The notes under the pieces were generated by a model. It did no database searches. It was not told the origin of the DNA and saw nothing but the letters and a program-made list of their open reading frames with translations. Source: Gammaproteobacteria bacterium (lineage in GTDB: Bacteria > Pseudomonadota > Gammaproteobacteria > Xanthomonadales > Wenzhouxiangellaceae). Taken from it: DNA of 64,000 bases. Both the position numbers and the translations under genes were made by a program. Location: positions 1 through 64,000 of the forward strand of contig JAJFKY010000024.1 in assembly GCA_021772975.1 (NCBI GenBank). The letters are read 5' to 3'. This document shows positions 1 to 7,157 of the stretch, in pieces (positions within the stretch are counted from its first letter, which is position 1; each line of letters begins with the position of its first letter).

Positions 1-1782
1 ATCACCGGCGGTGATGGTTTTCTGCAGGGCCAGGTCGGGTGTCTGATTGGCGTTGGCAATCGCACTGGCGTCATTACTGGTTACCCCATCGGCCGTGGCT
101 GTCGCCGTGTTATTGACCGTGCCGGCATCAATATCCGCCTGTGTCACGGTGTAGCTGGCAGTACAGATGATCGACTCACCCACATCCAGATTGTTATCCC
201 CATTACCCACCGTCGTTACCGCCGGACACGCTTCATCGGTGGTCAGATCATCATCGATCGTCACCGGACCAGCCAGCGTTATATTGCCGGTATTGCTGAC
301 AGTAAAGGTGTAACTGATCACATCACCCGGCATGGCATACGGATCACCTGCACTGACACCCTTGAGCAAAGTCAGGTTAGGCGCCTGAGTGGCATTGGCG
401 GTTGCGCTGTCCGGATTACTGGTCACACCATCGGCCATCGCCGTGGCCGTGTTGATCACACTGCCGTTGTCTAAGTCTGCCTGAGTGACCGCATAACTGG
501 CGGTACAGATGATTGACTCACCCACATCCAGATTGTTATCCCCATTACCGACCGTCGTTACCGCCGGACACGCTTCATCGGTGGTCAGGTTGTCGTTGAT
601 CGTCACCGGACCGGCCAGCGTGGTATTGCCAGTATTGCTGACAGTAAAGGTGTAACTGACCACATCGCCCAACATGGCATAGGAATCACCCGCAACAATA
701 TTTTTTACCAGGCCCAGCGAAGCAACCAGCAACTGGTCGGTATCGGTTGACGAGTTGTTACCCGGGTTGGAGTCCGTCGCACCTGCCGGTACTGCTACTG
801 TCGCGGTATTGACCAGGTCACCCGTGCGACCAGGATCGGCATTTATGGTGACGGTGCGGTTCACGCTGGCACCGATGGCCAGCTCAGGCAAAGTACAGCT
901 GATTGTGCCAGCGGCAAATGTACAGCCGGGCGCGCTGACAAAAGTGGTGTTGCTGGGCAAAGGATCAGAAATGGTTGCCCCGGCGGGGACTATGTCCGGG
1001 CCATTATTGACAACCGTCAAGGTATAGGCGACATCAGAGCCTGCGGCATACAGCAACATTCCATCGGTTTTATCGATTGCTAAGTCAGTCAGTGCATCGA
1101 CACAATCAAAAGTCAGCTCTTCGATACCAATAAACTGGGTAGTAGAAGTGGCTACTATGACGTTCAGATAGGTGATCGTAACGTCCGTTACTCTGCCTGG
1201 CAGAACCACATCCAGTTGCGCCTGTGAGTTGGTAAAAGTAGGATTGTTGCCAGTGGCGGTGGCGGTATTGCCCGCGATGGTGAACACGCATGGGTTGGGC
1301 GCATTGCCACATGAGAGTGTCGGGGTTACCGGCGTGCCACGGTTAGTGGCGGTAATCTGAATTTCATCATTCCAGGCATTATTGACCCGATCAACGTCAA
1401 AAATACTGAACGAAAGATCACCAACCGGGTTGGTAAAAGAGATCGTCTGGCTGGTCCCCTGGTTAGCCGGCACACCGGTCATTCCCAGCACCAGTTCGCG
1501 GCGAGCATTGTCATCCGGCTGAGCCGCGGTATTAAAGCCACCGGGATCGAGATTGGTTGAGGTCAACGTTCTTGAGGCGGAACAAACTCCAGTATTGAAA
1601 GGCCCGCTCTGCGTCGCGGGCCAACCACCAGCAGGAATAGCATCCCAGCCGATAGTCTGTATTTGCGCAAAACCATGTTGCGCAAACAATAACAACATCA
1701 GGCACACAGCATATGCTGCCCGGCTGCGATAGCCTCTCGACTTTGCTGATAGGCGCTTAATCAAACTATCCTTAGTATTCAT
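1..1782 (-). CDS. DUF11-repeat surface/secreted protein, 5' part only (runs off the left edge)
   Basis: The reading frame is open from an ATG at 1780-1782 down to base 1 (594 codons), so the C-terminus is outside the window. It begins with an N-terminal signal peptide (basic start, hydrophobic core LMLLLF, cleavage likely after GFA, about residue 39). Residues about 40-200 form a unique Ser/Thr/Asn-rich domain. One DUF11-type beta-sandwich follows (contains TLTVVNNGPD), then two nearly identical 114-residue repeats (each with SYTFTVSNTGN and GNGDNNLDVGES). DUF11 proteins are exported adhesin-like or surface-layer-like proteins, usually very long. The Shine-Dalgarno sequence is weak (GGGAACC about 10 bases upstream). 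Role inferred from family only; the anchoring mode cannot be seen. Confidence 0.85.
   Translation of the reverse strand, partial: MNTKDSLIKRLSAKSRGYRSRAAYAVCLMLLLFAQHGFAQIQTIGWDAIPAGGWPATQSGPFNTGVCSASRTLTSTNLDPGGFNTAAQPDDNARRELVLGMTGVPANQGTSQTISFTNPVGDLSFSIFDVDRVNNAWNDEIQITATNRGTPVTPTLSCGNAPNPCVFTIAGNTATATGNNPTFTNSQAQLDVVLPGRVTDVTITYLNVIVATSTTQFIGIEELTFDCVDALTDLAIDKTDGMLLYAAGSDVAYTLTVVNNGPDIVPAGATISDPLPSNTTFVSAPGCTFAAGTISCTLPELAIGASVNRTVTINADPGRTGDLVNTATVAVPAGATDSNPGNNSSTDTDQLLVASLGLVKNIVAGDSYAMLGDVVSYTFTVSNTGNTTLAGPVTINDNLTTDEACPAVTTVGNGDNNLDVGESIICTASYAVTQADLDNGSVINTATAMADGVTSNPDSATANATQAPNLTLLKGVSAGDPYAMPGDVISYTFTVSNTGNITLAGPVTIDDDLTTDEACPAVTTVGNGDNNLDVGESIICTASYTVTQADIDAGTVNNTATATADGVTSNDASAIANANQTPDLALQKTITAGD
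28..711 (-). repeat. Two tandem 342-bp coding repeats (DUF11 modules)
   Basis: Copies at about 28-369 and 370-711 are offset by exactly 342 bases (114 codons). The best-conserved part covers about 160-330 and 502-672, where only scattered substitutions are seen. The phase limits are approximate. The high nucleotide identity suggests recent duplication or gene conversion, so copy number may vary between strains. A third unit appears to begin at the window edge. Confidence 0.85.
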
Positions 1783-2304
1783 TGCTTGGTTCCCTGCCGG
1801 GCACGATCATGATTGACCAATGCCGTGCTGATGTTGGTGTTGGTGTTTTTTTAGAAATTACAGACGGAGGCTGAAGTCCGGGCACGCGGGCACGCGATCT
1901 CGTACCAAATGGCAGATTTCTCCCACGACCGGTCATATCAAACGCAATAGACAAAGCATCTCCCTAGAACTGCGCCCGCTCCCAAACGGTCAAAACTCTG
2001 AGTCCAACGGACCCAGCTAGTAAAAACCATGAACTACTCCTGCAAGTAGTCAGTGTATCCATTCAATTGCCCAATGAACCACCCTCCCGGCGACCCATAT
2101 GTATAGCCCCAGAGCGAAACGCTCTTTGGCTATGTTGATCGAAAACCTGCTGCCATAACGCTGGTATGTATATTTTTATTTTTTAACTATTATGGTCAAG
2201 TTTTACGATTCAGGGATGAATACTAACTGATAATCACATTAATTTCACAGTTTTGTGAGAGATTTGTTGTTACAAGTCGTCATTGGTTTCTGATACGCGA
2301 AAGT
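1783..2304. other. Intergenic region, 522 bp, without a convincing gene
   Basis: This lies between the end of the minus-strand phosphofructokinase gene and the start of the minus-strand surface-protein gene, so it should hold the upstream control region of the latter. I see an A/T-rich block around 2165-2270 and the hairpin at 2103-2133. I do not see a good sigma70 promoter, a T-tailed terminator or a coding frame with family resemblance. Confidence 0.5.
2103..2133. repeat. Inverted repeat with two stacked 6-bp stems
   Basis: ATAGCC pairs with GGCTAT and the inner AGAGCG pairs with CGCTCT, around an AAA loop and a CC/TT internal loop. No run of T follows on either strand, so it is not a standard intrinsic terminator. 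It lies about 320 bases upstream of the surface-protein start and about 170 bases past the phosphofructokinase stop. It could be an RNA processing hairpin or a protein site; function unknown. Confidence 0.45.
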
Positions 2305-3567
2305 TTAACGTGATCGCCAGTCTGACAACTGTCTGTCCACCAGACAATGCTCTATTGATAGGTATTCAGGCAGGCCATCGCAATCATAAGGCGGGTAATC
2401 TTCTCCTCTGATCAGGGGCTTCAGATAGCGCCTGCACTCCTCGGTAATGCCAAATCCATCCGCGCTGATGAAATTTGCCGGCATGGTTTTCTCCACATTG
2501 GCCAGATCAGCCAACTCCGCCTCGGCTATTCTCCAGACATAGGGTTCATCGCTGACACGCTCGATCACCGGCATGACGCCGGTTTTGCCCGCCACTGCGA
2601 ACTCCACCGCTGCCTGACCCACGGCGTAGGCCTGTTCTACATCGACTTTTGAGGCAATATGGCGCGCGGATCGCTGCAGATAGTCTGACACGGCCCAGTG
2701 ACACTTGAGCTTAAGACGGGCATTGATCAGGTTGGCGATAACCGGCGCGACCCCACCCAGCTGGGCATGACCGAAAGCATCTCTTACCCCCGAATCTGAT
2801 AAGAATTTCCCATCAGCAGCACGAGCACCCTCAGAAACCACGATAGAACAAAACCCCTCGCGCCTGACCACGGTATCAACGCGTTCCAGAAACGCCTGCT
2901 CATCAAAAGGAACTTCAGGAAACAGGATAATCTGCGGCGGGTCGCCCTCATGCCGGACCGGCAAACCACCGGCGGCGGCAATCCAGCCAGCATGCCTGCC
3001 CATGACTTCCAGAATGAACACCTTGGTGGAACTGGAAGCCATTGACATCACATCCAGACTCGCTTCCATGATGGACACGGCGACGTATTTTGCCACCGAG
3101 GGAAAGCCAGGACAGACATCGGTAATAGGCAGGTCGTTATCTATGGTTTTGGGAATCCCGATACATTGCACCGGATAACCCAGCTGGTCGCCTATCTGAG
3201 AGACTTTGTAGGCAGTATCAGCTGAGTCACCTCCTCCATTGTAGAAGAAGTAGCCGATATTGTGCGCCTTGAAAACCTCAATCAGGCGTTCGTATTCAGC
3301 GCGGCTGTCGGCAATACTTTTGAGTTTGTAGCGGCACGAGCCGAATACTCCACCAGGGGTATGCCTGAGTGCAGCAACCTGATCATCGCGCATGACACTG
3401 GTATCTATCAATTGCTCATGCAATACCCCGATAATACCGTCTTTGGCTGCCAGCACCTTGCCGATTGAGGCTTGTGTGCGGGCGGTTTCAATCACCCCCG
3501 CGGCGGTGGCATTGATGACTGGAGTGACGCCACCGGATTGAGCATAGAGGATATTTTTTCCTGACAT
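2305..3567 (-). CDS. pfp: Pyrophosphate-dependent 6-phosphofructokinase (PPi-PFK)
   Basis: The enzyme interconverts fructose 6-phosphate and fructose 1,6-bisphosphate in glycolysis. The protein has 420 residues when started at the ATG at 3565-3567, which follows CAGGTAG at a 7-base spacing; an in-frame start at 3633 adds 22 residues that do not resemble the family. PFK motifs are clear: AQSGGVTPVINA near the N-terminus, PKTIDNDLP and MGRHAGWIA. The Lys in PKTIDND is the residue that marks PPi users (Gly in ATP-PFKs). The phosphate loop reads NGGGDSADTA, carrying Asp where PPi enzymes have it, but Gly where GGDDS would have its first Asp. The gene is divergent from adk. Phosphoryl-donor preference is inferred from motifs. 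Confidence 0.93.
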   Translation of the reverse strand: MSGKNILYAQSGGVTPVINATAAGVIETARTQASIGKVLAAKDGIIGVLHEQLIDTSVMRDDQVAALRHTPGGVFGSCRYKLKSIADSRAEYERLIEVFKAHNIGYFFYNGGGDSADTAYKVSQIGDQLGYPVQCIGIPKTIDNDLPITDVCPGFPSVAKYVAVSIMEASLDVMSMASSSTKVFILEVMGRHAGWIAAAGGLPVRHEGDPPQIILFPEVPFDEQAFLERVDTVVRREGFCSIVVSEGARAADGKFLSDSGVRDAFGHAQLGGVAPVIANLINARLKLKCHWAVSDYLQRSARHIASKVDVEQAYAVGQAAVEFAVAGKTGVMPVIERVSDEPYVWRIAEAELADLANVEKTMPANFISADGFGITEECRRYLKPLIRGEDYPPYDCDGLPEYLSIEHCLVDRQLSDWRSR

Positions 3568-3642
3568 GTTGCTACCTGTTTGACTTGCCGTAGTGCTGCG
3601 GGTAGCGTAACCATCTTTACTGATTAGTGCCACAGAGTCGAT

Positions 3643-4218
3643 ATGCGTATAGTACTGATGGGACCGCCGGGTGGCGGCAAAGGGACACAGGCCGGAATAC
3701 TAAAACAACAGTGGCAGATTCCTCATATTTCAACCGGTGAATTACTGCGCGCGGCAGTGCGCGATGGTACCCCGCTGGGGCTGCAGGCCAAAGCCACCAT
3801 GGATGCCGGCGAGTTGGTCTCCGATGATCTGATGCTGGGCTTGATAGAAGCTCGTTTGAGCCAGCCGGACGCCGCCGCGGGTTTTATTCTGGACGGCTAT
3901 CCGCGAAACCTCAGCCAGGCCGAATCACTGGACGTCGTGCTGGCCCGGATCGGGCAACCGGTTTCCGGTGCGCTGCTGGTCGAAGTTGATCCAGAACACA
4001 TCGTTGAACGCCTGGCCAAACGTGCTGAGCAGGAAGGCCGTAGTGATGACGACGAAACCACTGTCCGCAAGCGATTGGCTATCTATGCGGAACAAACCGC
4101 GCCGGTTGCCCACTACTATGCCCGGCAGGGTCAGCTGGTCCGGGTGCTGGGCGAGGGCGGCATCGAGGAAATTACCCAGCGCATCCTGGCTGCGGTGGAA
4201 CAGGCTGGCTGGCCATAG
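3643..4218 (+). CDS. adk: Adenylate kinase, short-LID form
   Basis: It catalyses ATP + AMP = 2 ADP in the cytoplasm. The 191-residue protein has the P-loop GPPGGGKGTQ at residues 7-16, the AMP-site motif STGELLR, the GYPRN motif and the short LID signature GRSDDDETTVRKRL. Lack of the long zinc-type LID insert explains the length (E. coli Adk has 214). It starts 75 bases from the phosphofructokinase start on the opposite strand, so the two nucleotide-energy enzymes may share a bidirectional control region. Confidence 0.96.
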   Translation: MRIVLMGPPGGGKGTQAGILKQQWQIPHISTGELLRAAVRDGTPLGLQAKATMDAGELVSDDLMLGLIEARLSQPDAAAGFILDGYPRNLSQAESLDVVLARIGQPVSGALLVEVDPEHIVERLAKRAEQEGRSDDDETTVRKRLAIYAEQTAPVAHYYARQGQLVRVLGEGGIEEITQRILAAVEQAGWP

Positions 4219-4328
4219 GCCTGGTGCTGAAAGGCGCGGGGATTGTCCCGGTCCTGGCCGCCGTATTGCGTGGCGGAATGCTCTCTGCCGCAGGAGCTGT
4301 AATCGGGCTTACCGCAGACCGACCGGTA

Positions 4329-4607
4329 CTATTCCGGTGCCTGCAGAGCAGATTCAATCAGTATGTGCCACTCGGTGGGCTGTGGCTCATCGACTTGCTC
4401 GCAACACACCAGATGATGCGAGGTGCGCGCACACAGCGCGGCAATATCCACAGTGCCATGCGGATCAGTAATCACCAGATGCAGCCGCTGTCCGACAGCA
4501 GCCTGCTGCAACCAGCGCCTAACCGCAATGACCGGTTGCGGACACAGCCAGCCACGCGCATCCAACTGCTCGCCCGCACTGTTAAATGGTTCAGATATAT
4601 TATTCAT
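4329..4607 (-). CDS. TusA-family sulfurtransferase-like protein
   Basis: The 92-residue protein carries the TusA signature LDARGWLCPQPVI with the conserved Cys-Pro-x-Pro near residue 22, followed by the expected beta-alpha-beta pattern. TusA-like proteins pass persulfide sulfur to acceptors, for example in tRNA 2-thiolation or sulfur oxidation. There are two further adjacent cysteines (VCCE) near residue 68. It is divergent from the membrane-protein gene that starts at 4634. Whether it is true TusA or a paralogue cannot be decided here. Confidence 0.8.
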   Translation of the reverse strand: MNNISEPFNSAGEQLDARGWLCPQPVIAVRRWLQQAAVGQRLHLVITDPHGTVDIAALCARTSHHLVCCEQVDEPQPTEWHILIESALQAPE

Positions 4608-4633
4608 CCAATGCCCTGTGGTCAGGCCCGTTT

Positions 4634-5161
4634 ATGTTAGCTCATCTGTTGAGCTTCGTCGTTAATGTCTGCCTGCTGCGCCGTGGGCCGGAAGACGCGC
4701 CGCACCAGTCCGCGGCGATGATCATTGCCGTGCTGGCTAACTTTCTGCTGTTATTGTGGGCCTACGGACAACAGTCCGGCTTACCGGCCATTCTGCCGGC
4801 ATTGCAGTCTACAGTCATCGTCTTGCTGGCAACGCGCTGGGTATTACAGGCCTCCGGCAAGCTGGCTCGTTATACGCCGACAGTGTTCACTTTATTCGCC
4901 AGCAGCGCACTGATCAATCTGCTCTATAAAGCGAGCCAGCTATTAGTTCCCAACGATGCGGCAAGCGCTTCCGGCTCTCCTTTTTTATTGCTGCTTTTGC
5001 TAATCTGGGTGTGGAGTTTTGTCATTGATGCGCATATCTACCGGCGCGCGCTGGACAGTCCGTTTGCGCTGGGAATGTTGCTCACGGTGTTATTGTTTGC
5101 CACCAATACACTCCTGCTGGACTGGTGGTATTGGCCAACGGTGGAAAGTGCTCCGGCATAA
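4634..5161 (+). CDS. Small inner-membrane protein of unknown function
   Basis: The protein has 175 residues from the ATG at 4634; an upstream in-frame ATG at 4586 would overlap the divergent TusA-like gene. It shows four to five hydrophobic segments, including MIIAVLANFLLLLWAY, a leucine-rich LLLLLLIWVWSFVI stretch and a last one near LLTVLLFATNTLLLDWW. I recognise no catalytic motif. It sits 18 bases ahead of mpl and reads the same way, so cotranscription is likely and a cell-envelope role is possible, but that rests on context only. Confidence 0.7.
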   Translation: MLAHLLSFVVNVCLLRRGPEDAPHQSAAMIIAVLANFLLLLWAYGQQSGLPAILPALQSTVIVLLATRWVLQASGKLARYTPTVFTLFASSALINLLYKASQLLVPNDAASASGSPFLLLLLLIWVWSFVIDAHIYRRALDSPFALGMLLTVLLFATNTLLLDWWYWPTVESAPA

Positions 5162-5179
5162 ACCCATATTGAACTGATT

Positions 5180-6532
5180 ATGCATATTCATATTCTTGGT
5201 ATCTGTGGCACTTTCATGGGCGGAATTGCAGCGCTGGCCAGGCATGCCGGACATACCGTTACCGGTTCGGACCAGAATGTCTATCCTCCTATGAGTACTC
5301 AATTGCAGGCACTCGGGATTGAGTTGCAAACCGGCTATCAGCCTGAACACCTGCAGCCGCACCCTGATCTGGTGATTATCGGCAATGCCCTGAGCCGGGG
5401 TAATCCCGCGGTTGAATATGTCCTCAATGAACAATTGACCTATTGTTCTGGACCGCGCTGGCTGGGTGAGCAGTTTCTCAGTCAGCGGCAGGTTCTGGCC
5501 GTGTCCGGTACGCATGGCAAAACCACCACCACCGCGATGCTGGCGTGGATTCTGGAAGCCAACGGTTTGGATCCGGGCTTTCTGATTGGCGGGGTAGCCG
5601 GTAATTTTCCGGTCTCTGCCAGAGCGGGCACTGGTCCGTTTGTGATTGAAGCCGATGAATATGACACCGCTTTTTTTGATAAACGCGCCAAATTTGTCCA
5701 TTACCGGCCAAATATCGTTATCCTGAATAATCTGGAGTTCGATCACGCTGATATCTATCCTGATCTGACCGCCATCCAGACCCAATTCCATCACCTGCTA
5801 AGAACCGTACCCGGGAATGGTGTACTGGTCATCAATGCCGAAGATGAAGCCCTGGCGCAAGTCGTCGACCAAGGCTGCTGGACACCCAGGGTGGGCTTTG
5901 GGCTGAAGGGCAGCGCGGCTGATTGGGAAGCCCAGTTGCTCAAACCGGACGGCAGTCATTTAAGCATTTTGCATGACAGCCAGCCGGTTGCCGAACTGAG
6001 CTGGTCGATGACCGGTACTCACAATGCCCTGAATGCATTGGCTGCGTGTGCCGCCGCCCACGCGGCCGGCGTAAAACCCGCTGACGCCGTAACTGCATTG
6101 CGCGACTTTCGCGGCGTCAAGCGCCGGATGGAATTATTAGGCGAGCGCGGTGGGGTGTATGTCTATGATGATTTTGCCCACCACCCCACTGCCATACGCA
6201 TGACACTGGAAGGCTTACGCCGACATATCGGCAACGCCCGCCTGCTGGTGGCTTTAGAGCCTCGCAGCAATACCATGCAGGCCGGACATCATCGCGATCA
6301 GCTGGGTCCGGCACTGGCCATGGCCGACGCCGTGGCAATAAAAACCGGACCGGATGTGCACTGGGACCCACAACAATTGACCGCCCGGCTGGGTGTACCG
6401 GCACGCAGTTTCATCAATACCAGCCATATGCTGGAATGGCTGTACAAACATGCCGAGCAAAATTCTCATGTGGTTTTCATGAGCAACGGTGGCTTCGATA
6501 ACGCTCCGCAGCGCTTTTTGCAGCATGACTGA
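5180..6532 (+). CDS. mpl: UDP-N-acetylmuramate:L-Ala-gamma-D-Glu-meso-DAP ligase (murein recycling)
   Basis: Mpl attaches the recycled tripeptide L-Ala-gamma-D-Glu-meso-DAP to UDP-MurNAc, short-cutting de novo peptidoglycan precursor synthesis. The 450-residue protein has the Mur-ligase pattern: an N-terminal Rossmann segment HILGICGTFMGGIAALAR, the ATP loop SGTHGKTTTTAM near residue 112, EADEYDTAFFDKR, and the C-terminal DDFAHHPTAI typical of Mur ligases. Length matches the family (about 450). It overlaps the following Lon-N gene by 8 bases. Confidence 0.96.
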   Translation: MHIHILGICGTFMGGIAALARHAGHTVTGSDQNVYPPMSTQLQALGIELQTGYQPEHLQPHPDLVIIGNALSRGNPAVEYVLNEQLTYCSGPRWLGEQFLSQRQVLAVSGTHGKTTTTAMLAWILEANGLDPGFLIGGVAGNFPVSARAGTGPFVIEADEYDTAFFDKRAKFVHYRPNIVILNNLEFDHADIYPDLTAIQTQFHHLLRTVPGNGVLVINAEDEALAQVVDQGCWTPRVGFGLKGSAADWEAQLLKPDGSHLSILHDSQPVAELSWSMTGTHNALNALAACAAAHAAGVKPADAVTALRDFRGVKRRMELLGERGGVYVYDDFAHHPTAIRMTLEGLRRHIGNARLLVALEPRSNTMQAGHHRDQLGPALAMADAVAIKTGPDVHWDPQQLTARLGVPARSFINTSHMLEWLYKHAEQNSHVVFMSNGGFDNAPQRFLQHD

Positions 6533-7124
6533 GCGGATCGCATTATTTCCACTGCAGGTTGTGCTGTTCCCGGGTGGCGTCATGCCGCTGCGGATATTCG
6601 AGACCCGCTACCTGGATATGGTCCGTAATTGCGCCGCCAGCGGCGACGGTTTCGGTGTTTGTTTACTGCTGCCCCAGGATGAACAGCATGCCACTCAGGC
6701 GCTGGCGACCATCGGTACACTGGCCAGGATCGTTGATTTCAGCACCGGCGATGACGGCCTGCTCGGGATTACCGTGCTGGGTGAGCAACGATTTGTGATC
6801 CAGCAGACTACGGTCCAGCATGATGGTTTGATTATGGGCGAGGTTGACTGGCTGGCCAGTCAAAGTGAACAGCATGTGCCCCCGGACTGCAGCCCACTGG
6901 TGGAAGTGCTGCGAGAAATTAACCAGCAGCTGCATGCTAAAACCAAGCGATCGTTACGCCCGGAAACACTTTATGACGATGCTCAGTCGGTCGGTTTCCG
7001 GTTAGCGGAATTATTGCCTATCAGTGTTAATGACCGTCAGTTATTGCTGGAAATGGATGACCCGCAGGAGCGCCTGCGACGCCTGTTGCAGAGCATGTCC
7101 GCCAATAACAGCCAGGCCGAATAA
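6525..7124 (+). CDS. Lon N-terminal (LON substrate-binding) domain protein
   Basis: The protein has 199 residues. The ATG at 6525 overlaps the mpl stop (ATGACTGA), giving the family start TERIALFPLQVVLFPGG; the longer frame beginning at 6489 lies wholly inside mpl. It is a stand-alone LON substrate-binding domain without ATPase or protease parts, as in YcaC/LonN-type proteins, with motifs PLRIFETRY and DPQERL. Its function is not known; it may bind unfolded polypeptides. The overlap suggests translational coupling to mpl. Confidence 0.88.
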   Translation: MTERIALFPLQVVLFPGGVMPLRIFETRYLDMVRNCAASGDGFGVCLLLPQDEQHATQALATIGTLARIVDFSTGDDGLLGITVLGEQRFVIQQTTVQHDGLIMGEVDWLASQSEQHVPPDCSPLVEVLREINQQLHAKTKRSLRPETLYDDAQSVGFRLAELLPISVNDRQLLLEMDDPQERLRRLLQSMSANNSQAE

Positions 7125-7157
7125 AGCTTCGTGCCAGGCTCTTCCCATCCTGTCCGA

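Noticed and set aside
28-711. CRISPR array
   Set aside because: The repeats are 342 bp, in frame and coding for DUF11 modules, not short repeats with spacers.
1772-1954. 60-codon minus-strand frame at the start of the surface-protein gene
   Set aside because: It overlaps the real start in another frame and has no family resemblance.
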